Shown piece after piece: positions 1 through 5,982 of a stretch of 6,977 nucleotides of DNA (its first letter is position 1; each line of letters starts with the position of its first letter). Both the position numbers and the translations under genes were made by a program. Where the stretch lies: NCBI GenBank assembly GCA_016183075.1, contig JACPFH010000640.1, positions 1 to 6,977 on the forward strand, given 5' to 3'. The notes under the pieces were generated by a model that made no database searches, was not told the origin of the DNA, and worked only from the letters and a program-made list of their open reading frames with translations. Source of the DNA: Deltaproteobacteria bacterium. Its GTDB lineage: Bacteria > Desulfobacterota > Binatia > UBA9968.

Positions 1-95
1 CCATCGGCCGCAGCCGAGAGCGCGTTCCCTGAGGGAGCTCGCCCCCCTCGGTCGCGTAGAGGCTCGCCCCGAGACCGGTGAACGTTATTCCGGTA

Positions 96-953
96 TCACC
101 CGAGCTTCAAATTAAAAAATTTCTTGGCGTTCTCGATCAGAACCTTTGGTCGCACCTCGGGCTTAATACTGATCTGGTTGAACTCCTCCATCCATCGTTC
201 GACGGTGAGCGCAGGCCAGTCCGAGCCGAACATGACTTTGTCCTGAATGATCGTGTTGACGTATTGCACGAGCTCGGCCGAAAAATACTTGGGCGCCCAG
301 CCCGAGAGATCGATGTATACATTGGCCTTGTGCCGGGCAACGGCGAGGCTCTCGGCCTGCCAGGGCCACGATGGATGGGCGGAGATGATCTGCAGCTCCG
401 GAAAATCGGCGGCCACTTCGTCTATATAAATGGGCTGCGTATACTTGAGCTTCGTCCCCATACCACCCGGGGTCCCGGCACCGGCAGCGGCCATGCCGCT
501 GTGAAACAGAACCGGGAAGCCCTGCTTTTGAATCTCCTCCCAGACCGGGTAGAACCGCGGGTCATTCGGATAGAAGTGTTGCCGGGCCGGATTGAACTCG
601 CCGATCCCGTGAAGCCCGAGCTCTTCCTTGCAGCGGCGGACCTCCTGGATCGCGAGCTTTCCCTGCCACGGATCGACGATGCCGAAACCGAGAAAGACGT
701 CCGGATGCTTTCGCGCGGCGGCTGCGATGTGATCGTTCGGCACGGGGAGAATTCCCGTGATGGTTTCATCGGTCGTGTTCTGGATCACGGCCATCATCTT
801 GCGGGCGCGGTATTGGTCCGCCATTTCGTCGATGGAAACGGGCTTGCGCTCTCTTCCGAAATAACGCGCCATCTGCTTCGCTCGCTCGCCCCTCGCCTGC
901 AGCGTGCGCTCGTCGCAGAGGTGAACGTGCACGTCGATTGCAATGACTTCCAT
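96..953 (-). CDS. Amidohydrolase-2 family metal-dependent hydrolase/decarboxylase
   Basis: This 285-residue cytoplasmic protein (no signal peptide) fits the amidohydrolase-2 family of TIM-barrel enzymes, which includes ACMSD and resorcylate-type decarboxylases and lactonases acting on cyclic or aromatic acids. Visible metal-site motifs are HVH at residues 9-11 on the first strand, H151 in LFHSG, H193 in SAHPSW and D245 in GSDWP near the C-terminus. The stretch around 119-150 (GEFNP, then DPRFYPVWEE) is typical of the family. Length is normal for it. The ATG start is supported by a strong Shine-Dalgarno (AAGGAGG, about 963-969, 9 nt upstream), and the gene ends in TGA. It lies 92 bp downstream of accC on the same strand with no obvious terminator between, so it is probably the last visible gene of an accB-accC operon. 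The substrate is not recognisable; whether it hydrolyses or decarboxylates is open. Family assignment is sure, function is not. Confidence 0.9.
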   Translation of the reverse strand: MEVIAIDVHVHLCDERTLQARGERAKQMARYFGRERKPVSIDEMADQYRARKMMAVIQNTTDETITGILPVPNDHIAAAARKHPDVFLGFGIVDPWQGKLAIQEVRRCKEELGLHGIGEFNPARQHFYPNDPRFYPVWEEIQKQGFPVLFHSGMAAAGAGTPGGMGTKLKYTQPIYIDEVAADFPELQIISAHPSWPWQAESLAVARHKANVYIDLSGWAPKYFSAELVQYVNTIIQDKVMFGSDWPALTVERWMEEFNQISIKPEVRPKVLIENAKKFFNLKLG

Positions 954-1045
954 GGGATTTGCCCTCCTTAGGTTTTGTTGATTCCTTGGTTGCTGACTGT
1001 AACTGTTGACTCCGTTAGAAGACGATCTCGCTCATCGCGTATCCT

Positions 1046-2407
1046 TTAGCCGCAAAGCGGGAAATGGCGGAGCTGGGCCTCGAGCCAACGGGTGTTGACC
1101 GTGCCTGCGATGTAATCGGGCTGCGCAAGCAGGAAACGAAGGAAGGGAATGGTGGTGTCGACGCCGCCGACCGCAAAGCTTGCCAGCGCATTCTGCATTC
1201 GCTCGGCCGCCTCGCGCCGGTCCTCGCCCCGAGTGATCAGCTTGGCGAGCAGGGAATCATAGAACGGCGGGACGACATATCCCGCGAAACAGTGGGTGTC
1301 CACGCGAATGTCCGGACCGACGGGCGGGTCCCATGCGGTGATCGGACCCGGGCACGGCCGAAATCCGTGGTTCGCTGACTCGGCCGTGATGCGGCACTCG
1401 ATGGCATGGCCGGTGAACCGCACATCCGATTGGGAGATCGAGAGCGGCTGGCCGTCGGCGATTCGGATCTGTTGCTCGACCAGGTCAAGGCCCGTGATCA
1501 TTTCCGTTACCGGATGCTCGACTTGAATCCGGGTGTTCATCTCGAGAAAGTAGAATTGCTGCTGGTCCTGATCGACGATGAATTCCACCGTGCCGGCATT
1601 TTCGTAACCCATCTCTCTCGCGATCGTCGCCCCTGCCTGCCGGATCTTTTCCCTGAGCGCTTCCGAGAGAGGCGGCGCGGGAGCCTCCTCGACGACCTTC
1701 TGGTAGCGCCGTTGCAGCGAGCAATCACGCTCGCCGATGTGGACAACGTTGCCGGAGCGGTCGCCGAGGACCTGGACCTCGATATGGCGCGCGTTCGGAA
1801 TATAGCGCTCGAGGTAGAGCGTGCCATCGCCAAAGGCGGCGCGCGCCTCTGCCGCGGCGGTTTCGAAGGCCTGCCTAAGATCGTTGGGCTCCGTAACGAT
1901 CTTGATCCCGCGCCCGCCGCCGCCGGCTGCCGCCTTGAAGAGGAGCGGGAATCCAATCTCTTCGGCCAGCCCGCACGCCTCCCGGAGATTCTTCACCTTC
2001 TTCGAGCCGGGAACGACCGGGATGCCGTATTCGCCGACCACGGCTCGAGCGAAAAGCTTGTTGCCCATCTGGCGAATGTTTTCCGGGCGGGGCCCGATGA
2101 ACTTGAGCCCATGTTTCGCGCACGCCTCCGCAAGCTCGGGATCCTCGGCAAGGAAGCCATAGCCAGGGTGGATGGCATCGGAGCGGGTGCCGAGGGCGGC
2201 GGAAATGATCGACTCTATTTTCAAATAACTTTCAGCGGAGCGTGCGGGGCCAATACAGACGGCGCGATCCGCCATCCGCGCCGGAAGGCTTTCCCTATCG
2301 GCCTGCGAGAATGCGGCGACCGACTCGATCCCCAGCGCGCGGCATGCCTTGATGACGCGGATCGCGATCTCGCCGCGATTCGCCACCAGAACACGCGCGA
2401 TGTTCAT
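1046..2407 (-). CDS. accC: Biotin carboxylase subunit of acetyl-CoA carboxylase type
   Basis: Biotin carboxylase uses ATP and bicarbonate to carboxylate the biotin carried on AccB. At 453 residues it is close to the E. coli enzyme (about 449). Domains in order: N-terminal biotin carboxylase fold (VLVANRGEIA at 7-16, HPGYGFLAE at 80-88), ATP-grasp with a glycine-rich loop at 159-167 (AAAGGGGRG), and the C-terminal domain. By family knowledge, the residues that bind ATP, bicarbonate and biotin all appear intact: K117, K158, H208, K237, E275, E289, N291, R293, E297 (in EMNTRIQVEHP) and R339. The ATG overlaps the accB stop as ATGA, which indicates translational coupling and a fixed ratio to its partner. 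The gene ends in TAA. Nothing suggests damage. No AccA/AccD or other carboxyltransferase is in the window, so it may serve a carboxylase other than the housekeeping fatty acid enzyme, for example a degradative or 5-oxoprolinase-linked complex (inference). Confidence 0.96.
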   Translation of the reverse strand: MNIARVLVANRGEIAIRVIKACRALGIESVAAFSQADRESLPARMADRAVCIGPARSAESYLKIESIISAALGTRSDAIHPGYGFLAEDPELAEACAKHGLKFIGPRPENIRQMGNKLFARAVVGEYGIPVVPGSKKVKNLREACGLAEEIGFPLLFKAAAGGGGRGIKIVTEPNDLRQAFETAAAEARAAFGDGTLYLERYIPNARHIEVQVLGDRSGNVVHIGERDCSLQRRYQKVVEEAPAPPLSEALREKIRQAGATIAREMGYENAGTVEFIVDQDQQQFYFLEMNTRIQVEHPVTEMITGLDLVEQQIRIADGQPLSISQSDVRFTGHAIECRITAESANHGFRPCPGPITAWDPPVGPDIRVDTHCFAGYVVPPFYDSLLAKLITRGEDRREAAERMQNALASFAVGGVDTTIPFLRFLLAQPDYIAGTVNTRWLEAQLRHFPLCG

Positions 2408-2931
2408 TCCGGACCCTCTTCATCGAGAACTCCCTCCGGACGGACCAGGAAGAGCGTTTGGCCGTACTCCACGAACTGACCGTTATCGACGCAGATTTTC
2501 GCGACCGTGCCGCGGACGCCGGATTTCACGGCGTTGAAGACCTTCATGACCTCGATGAGCCCCACGGTCTCGTCCTCGCCGACGCGGCCGCCGACGTGAA
2601 CGAAGGGGGGAGACCCGGGCTCCGGTGTCGTATAGAATGTCCCCACCATCGGCGCCGTAATGGCCACGGCTCCCTTGATCGCTTCCGTCTCCGCGAGACT
2701 GGGTGCAGGTTGGGGCGGCCGGGCTTGCGGCGGCGCCTCTTTAACGTCTACCGGGGGTCTCGGCGAGGCTTGGGAAACAAGGCCGGGAGCCGCCCCCGGG
2801 GTGACCGCCGTGCTTGGCACATATCCGCTCTTGCTCACGGTGAGTTTCAGATCTCCAAGCTCGAGCTGCAGGAAATCGAAGGTGGATTTTTCGATCAGAT
2901 TCAAAATCTGAAGGACTTCATCTTCGGTCAA
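2404..2931 (-). CDS. accB: Biotin carboxyl carrier protein
   Basis: This 175-residue protein carries the biotin that AccC carboxylates. Residues 1-35 form the N-terminal domain seen in AccB (NLIEKSTFDFLQLELGDLKL). Residues about 40-85 are a Pro/Ala-rich flexible linker. Residues 89-165 are the biotinyl/lipoyl domain, with the thumb-like segment APMVGTFYTTPEP (93-105) typical of acetyl-CoA carboxylase AccB and the biotinylation motif EVMK, target lysine K130. It is a little longer than the E. coli protein (156), mostly in linker and tail. The start codon is TTG: no in-frame ATG lies near, the family N-terminus begins here, and a Shine-Dalgarno (AGAGGGAGA, 2941-2949) sits 9 nt upstream. The stop overlaps the accC start. 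It is the first gene of the leftward operon, about 107 nt downstream of a candidate promoter. The weak TTG start may limit expression (inference). Confidence 0.95.
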   Translation of the reverse strand: MTEDEVLQILNLIEKSTFDFLQLELGDLKLTVSKSGYVPSTAVTPGAAPGLVSQASPRPPVDVKEAPPQARPPQPAPSLAETEAIKGAVAITAPMVGTFYTTPEPGSPPFVHVGGRVGEDETVGLIEVMKVFNAVKSGVRGTVAKICVDNGQFVEYGQTLFLVRPEGVLDEEGPE

Positions 2932-3044
2932 CGTCGTGGTTCTCCCTCTGTGGATTTTTCGGTTCCGGATCCGCGCCGCCTGATCTAACTCGAAGTCGAC
3001 CGGTCGCTGCGTAAGATCAGCACCGAGTGAATTCGAATGCTCTG

Positions 3045-3071
3045 TTTATAAGATATCCGCTATCCCGTCAA
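3045..3071 (-). promoter_or_regulatory. Candidate sigma70-type promoter for accB-accC
   Basis: On the minus strand a -35 box TTGACG (3071-3066) is followed after 15 bp by a -10 box TATAAA (3050-3045). Transcription would start near 3038, giving a leader of about 107 nt before the TTG start of accB. The 15-bp spacer is on the short side. This is a motif match only. Confidence 0.45.
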
Positions 3072-3097
3072 GAAGCGAGGAGGATAGCCACCTTGAC
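3067..3097. repeat. Inverted repeat spanning the two divergent -35 boxes
   Basis: GTCAAG at 3067-3072 and CTTGAC at 3092-3097 are exact reverse complements separated by 19 bp. Each arm contains most of a -35 box, one on each strand. This symmetry could simply come from two consensus promoters facing away from each other, or it could also serve as an operator for a regulator controlling both units. No regulator gene is in the window. Confidence 0.35.
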
Positions 3098-3120
3098 AAG
3101 CCCTAGGGTGCGTTATATGG
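3093..3120 (+). promoter_or_regulatory. Candidate sigma70-type promoter for the TRAP permease
   Basis: A perfect -35 box TTGACA (3093-3098) is followed after 16 bp by TATATG (3115-3120), a four-of-six match to the -10 consensus. The predicted start is near 3127, about 98 nt before the permease GTG. It is divergent from the accB promoter; the two -35 boxes lie 21 bp apart and are mirror images. If this promoter is used, the 30-codon leader ORF that begins at the same TTG would not be translated from its transcript. Confidence 0.45.
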
Positions 3121-3185
3121 AAGCCGATTATGGATTCGTGGGCCGGCCCGCCGCGCATTTTGCCGTCCTCGACTCCTTTTATTGA
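3093..3185 (+). CDS. Possible leader ORF of 30 codons upstream of the TRAP permease
   Basis: An AGGAGG Shine-Dalgarno (3078-3083) sits 9 nt before a TTG at 3093 that opens 30 codons (starting MTSPRVRYMEADYG) and ends in TGA at 3183-3185. The frame is the same as that of the permease, whose GTG start follows 39 nt after the stop. The product matches nothing I know and has no membrane segment. It could be a leader peptide, a decayed 5' part of the permease gene, or chance. The TTG also lies inside the best -35 box, so both readings cannot hold for the same transcript. Confidence 0.2.
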   Translation: MTSPRVRYMEADYGFVGRPAAHFAVLDSFY

Positions 3186-3224
3186 CTCCGGACGCGGGCT
3201 GTTAGCGCCCCCAACGGGTGTCGC

Positions 3225-5231
3225 GTGTCGGTAGAAGAACCGGTCCGTTCCCGGCATCTACGTGGCCCGATTGGCTGGTTTGCGAATCTGATCCTCGTCG
3301 CTTTGCCCCTGACCGGGGTCTTTTTTCTTCTCGACATTCCCCAGCGAATCGACTGGATGGTTTTTCCGGAGCAGTACGTAGGGCTGTTCCTGGGTTTAGC
3401 CCTATGTGGCACTTTTCTTATCGTGCCGGCACGCCGATCGGGAGACAAGGATCGGGTGCCCTGGTATGATTTTTTGGCCGCAGTCGCAGGTTTAGCGGTT
3501 GGCCTCTACGTCTTCATTTATTACCCGAAATTAGTGAACTCCTTGGGCGAGATCCGGCTCGAGAGGGTCATCCTGGGATCGATTTCGGTGCTACTGCTCC
3601 TGGAGGCATCGCGCAGGCTTGTGGGGTGGCCCCTGGTCATCATCGCTGGTTTTTTTCTCTTCTATGCGAACTTCGCATACCTGTTTCCGGGCGACTTCTA
3701 CGGGAAGGGTTGGTCCCTAAGCCGATTGTCCACCTACCTTTATCTCGACGCCAACGGTATTTTTGGCATCGCGCTAAAAATTGCCGCTGGCATCGTACTG
3801 GTGTTCATCCTGTTCGGGGAGACCCTTTACGCAACGGGCGGGGCCGAATTTCTGAGCGATTTTGCTCTCGCGGTCATGGGTCGCTTCCGTGGGGGACCGG
3901 CCAAGATCGCTATTGTCTCATCAAGCCTTTTCGGCAACAGCAGCGGCAGCGCCGTGGCCAATGTCGTGGTCGACGGCACGTTCACGATCCCGATGATGAA
4001 GAGGGCGGGATATCCGGCTCCGGTTGCCGCAGCAATAGAAGCGGTCGCCTCCACAGGCGGCCAGATCATGCCGCCCGTCATGGGGGCCGCGGCGTTCTTG
4101 ATCGCGGAATATCTCGCTATCCCCTATGCACAGGTGGCGCTGGCAGCGCTGATGCCCGCGATCCTTTATTACGTAGCCCTTTTCATCCAGGTTGACCTTC
4201 TGGCCGCCCGCAACGGAATACGGGGGTTGCCGCGCGAACAACTGCCAAAGCTCCTTGCGGTCATGCCCAGGTCGGCGGGCTTTGTCGTTCCGCTGGCGGT
4301 TCTGATCCTGTATATGTTTGTTTGGAACCGGCGGCCGGAGGAGGCAGGCCTGATGGCGGTGGTCGCGGCGCTCGTCACGGGCTTTTTCACACCCGGAGTC
4401 AAGCTCGGCCCGCGCGCGCTCCTGAATATTATCATGAGTACCGGCCGGGGGCTCCTGGAGATTGCGGCCATCACCGGCCTGGCCGGCGTGGTAATCGGGG
4501 TCCTTCAGCTCACCGGTCTCGGCTTTACACTAACCTTCACGCTCATCAACATCGGACAGAACAGTGCGTGGTTGCTGCTTGGCCTCACCGCGATCGTCAG
4601 CCTCATTCTTGGCATGGGCATGCCCACAACGGCGGTTTATATTCTCCTCGCGGTCCTCGTTGCGCCGGGTCTGTCGCAACTGGGCATCATGCCGATCGCC
4701 GCTCATTTGTTCATCTTTTACTTCGGCATGCTCAGCATGATTACCCCGCCGGTGTGCCTGGCCGCTTACGCCGCAGCCTCCATCGGTAAAACCGATCCTA
4801 TGCGGACCGGATGGGAAGGGATGCGGCTTTGTGCTATCGCCTATATCGTCCCGTTTCTCTTCGCTTTTTCGCCTTCTTTGCTCTTGGTCGGCAACTGGTA
4901 TTCTGTGCTTCTATCCGTGGTCACAGCGATCGCCGGTGCGGCCGTGTTCGGCGTCGGCATCGTGGGTCATCTCTTCGCTTCCATCGGTCCCATCCGGCGG
5001 TTTCTGTTTGTCGTGGTCTCGATCGGTTTATTGCTTCCGGTAGCCAGTCGTGGCGACCATTTGCACACAACATTGATTATTAACGGTCTCGCCACGTTCC
5101 TCGCGATCGTCCTGGTGGGACTGGAATGGCGCGCTCGAAACCGCGCCAGGCTTGGCATCGATCTCGGCCGGGCGGAGGCCGGCGGAGTAGCCCTTGCGGA
5201 GGTGCGTCGGCCGCAGCACGAAAAGCCTTAG
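3225..5231 (+). CDS. TRAP transporter permease, fused 4TM/12TM (DctQ-DctM type)
   Basis: This 668-residue inner membrane protein fuses the small (DctQ-like) and large (DctM-like) TRAP subunits, the form usually paired with TAXI receptors; it drives ion-gradient uptake of small organic acids. The N-terminal third (about 20-175) has hydrophobic helices from the small-subunit part. The large part carries conserved family motifs: FGNSSGSAVANVVVDGTFTIP starting near residue 236, ASTGGQIMPPVMGAAAF at 275-291, GMGMPTTAVYILLA from 463, and FGMLSMITPPVCLAAYAAAS shortly after. The last 20 or so residues form a charged cytoplasmic tail. The length is normal and the frame unbroken. The start is GTG; an in-frame TGA lies at 3183-3185 and no better start exists between, but no good Shine-Dalgarno precedes it, so the start is less sure than the rest. 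It is the first gene of the rightward unit and is followed by its probable receptor 169 bp downstream. It ends in TAG. The substrate is unknown. Confidence 0.93.
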   Translation: MSVEEPVRSRHLRGPIGWFANLILVALPLTGVFFLLDIPQRIDWMVFPEQYVGLFLGLALCGTFLIVPARRSGDKDRVPWYDFLAAVAGLAVGLYVFIYYPKLVNSLGEIRLERVILGSISVLLLLEASRRLVGWPLVIIAGFFLFYANFAYLFPGDFYGKGWSLSRLSTYLYLDANGIFGIALKIAAGIVLVFILFGETLYATGGAEFLSDFALAVMGRFRGGPAKIAIVSSSLFGNSSGSAVANVVVDGTFTIPMMKRAGYPAPVAAAIEAVASTGGQIMPPVMGAAAFLIAEYLAIPYAQVALAALMPAILYYVALFIQVDLLAARNGIRGLPREQLPKLLAVMPRSAGFVVPLAVLILYMFVWNRRPEEAGLMAVVAALVTGFFTPGVKLGPRALLNIIMSTGRGLLEIAAITGLAGVVIGVLQLTGLGFTLTFTLINIGQNSAWLLLGLTAIVSLILGMGMPTTAVYILLAVLVAPGLSQLGIMPIAAHLFIFYFGMLSMITPPVCLAAYAAASIGKTDPMRTGWEGMRLCAIAYIVPFLFAFSPSLLLVGNWYSVLLSVVTAIAGAAVFGVGIVGHLFASIGPIRRFLFVVVSIGLLLPVASRGDHLHTTLIINGLATFLAIVLVGLEWRARNRARLGIDLGRAEAGGVALAEVRRPQHEKP

Positions 5232-5263
5232 CGGAACCGCACTCGGTCAAAGGAGATCTGCCA

Positions 5264-5311
5264 ATGAAGCGTCTGCAGGGAAACAGTTTGCCAGCTCTGG
5301 AGACATCCTGA
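5264..5311 (+). CDS. Possible 15-codon mini-ORF with strong ribosome binding site
   Basis: AAAGGAG (about 5249-5255) precedes an ATG by 8 nt, a spacing typical of a real start. The ORF encodes only MKRLQGNSLPALETS and ends in TGA, which is followed in frame directly by TAA and TAG (5309-5317). It is 32 bp after the permease stop and is not in frame with the receptor at 5401. It could be the stump of an older receptor start cut off by arrival of the palindrome next to it, or a small leader. The product is not recognisable. Confidence 0.25.
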   Translation: MKRLQGNSLPALETS

Positions 5312-5315
5312 TAAT
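5288..5315 (+). promoter_or_regulatory. Candidate internal promoter before the TAXI receptor
   Basis: TTGCCA (5288-5293) and GATAAT (5310-5315) each match the sigma70 boxes at five of six positions, with a 16-bp spacer. Transcription would begin near 5322, placing the large palindrome at the very 5' end of the receptor mRNA. It overlaps the mini-ORF, so one of the two may be fortuitous. It would let the receptor be made in excess over the permease, as is usual for binding-protein transporters (inference). Confidence 0.35.
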
Positions 5316-5369
5316 AGGACAGGGGAAGGGGACGGTCCCCATTCCGGAAGGGGGACTGTCCCGCTCCTA
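5315..5369. repeat. REP-like palindromic element, 34-nt core hairpin
   Basis: The core 5329-5362 folds on itself end to end: 17 positions pair with 17, with one G-T/G-U pair (5334/5357) and one A-G mismatch (5341/5350), around a TTCCGGAA centre (5342-5349). Each half also contains its own small palindrome (GGGGACgGTCCCC and GGGACtGTCCC). Flanking TAGGA (5315-5319) and TCCTA (5365-5369) form an outer inverted pair. The GGGAC-N-GTCCC style resembles intergenic repeats mobilised by REP-associated tyrosine transposases (recollection, not searched). No T-run follows, so it is not a classic terminator. It may act as an mRNA-stabilising or attenuating hairpin between permease and receptor. Confidence 0.75.
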
Positions 5370-5400
5370 GTTGACGAGATAAGTTCGAGGAGGAACAAAG

Positions 5401-5979
5401 ATGAAAACGAAGTCGACAAACGGCACAACCACGGCGATTTTTGCGACTCTGGCCGCCCTGGTTTTACTGGGTACGACCCCGGCTCGAGCAGCGAAGATCG
5501 ACTGCGGCCCGGTACGCAACACGAGCGGAGGCCTGCCGCGCACCGCGACGATTGGGACCAACCCGATCGGTACGGGCGCTCACGCGATGGCGACGGCTTT
5601 GGCCGCGACCGGCAGCACTCACACCCCGATCTCGGTGAAGGTTCAGCCCCATAGCGGGCCCAATGCCTGGATCTCGCTCTTGCAGAATGGAGAGCTGGAG
5701 TTCGGGATCATCAACACTATCGATTCTTACATGGCCATGACCGGAACCGGCAATTTCCCGAAGCCGAGTCCGGCTCTGCGCGTAGTTTCCGGAGGCGTTT
5801 TCCCATTTTTCACCGGGATATTCGTTCGCGACAGATCCGATATCAAGGAACTCAAAGACCTCAGGGGCAAGCGCGTTGCGTGGGATTACGGCGGTCATGC
5901 CGCCAACCAGACCTTCCTGAACGCGGCGCTTGAAATCGCCGGAGTGAAGCCCGGCGAGGTAATCCAGGTTCGGTTATAG
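5401..5979 (+). CDS. TAXI receptor, N-terminal part up to the TAG
   Basis: These 192 residues include the signal peptide and the first lobe: IGTNPIGTGAHAMATALA (51-68), the SVKVQPHSGPNAWISLLQNGE stretch starting near 78 where the family has its conserved glycine-rich and GE motif, and the ELKDLRGKRVA segment (150-160). The expressed product, if the TAG stops translation, would be an exported half protein. It has its own strong ribosome binding site. Confidence 0.75.
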   Translation: MKTKSTNGTTTAIFATLAALVLLGTTPARAAKIDCGPVRNTSGGLPRTATIGTNPIGTGAHAMATALAATGSTHTPISVKVQPHSGPNAWISLLQNGELEFGIINTIDSYMAMTGTGNFPKPSPALRVVSGGVFPFFTGIFVRDRSDIKELKDLRGKRVAWDYGGHAANQTFLNAALEIAGVKPGEVIQVRL

Positions 5980-5982
5980 AAC

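Noticed and set aside
74..94. ACCGG/CCGGT hairpin just after the amidohydrolase stop as a terminator
   Set aside because: The stem is only 5 bp with an 11-nt loop and no T-run follows.
1..95. Possible end or start of a gene at the left edge
   Set aside because: A minus-strand frame is open to the edge but has no start codon after the amidohydrolase stop, and plus-strand frames end quickly in arginine-rich sequence; nothing can be called.
78..971. Long plus-strand ORF of 297 codons antisense to the amidohydrolase
   Set aside because: It mirrors the amidohydrolase almost exactly, has no recognisable domain, and is expected from GC-rich codon bias; the minus-strand frame carries all metal-site motifs.
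1406..2479. Plus-strand ORF of 357 codons antisense to accC
   Set aside because: Antisense shadow of a fully conserved biotin carboxylase; no family features and arginine-rich, low-complexity translation.
2458..2988. Plus-strand ORF of 176 codons over accB
   Set aside because: Shadow of accB; the translation is rich in Arg and Gly with no domain.
3060..3257. Minus-strand ORF of 65 codons in the divergent intergenic region
   Set aside because: No ribosome site, no recognisable family, and it would overlap both candidate promoters and the permease start.
3626..4195. Plus-strand ORF of 189 codons inside the TRAP permease in another frame
   Set aside because: The permease frame holds all conserved TRAP motifs through this stretch; the alternative product is basic and featureless.
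5977..5979. Genome-wide recoding of TAG as sense
   Set aside because: The permease gene ends in TAG, and extra TAG-containing reading is not needed for any other gene here.
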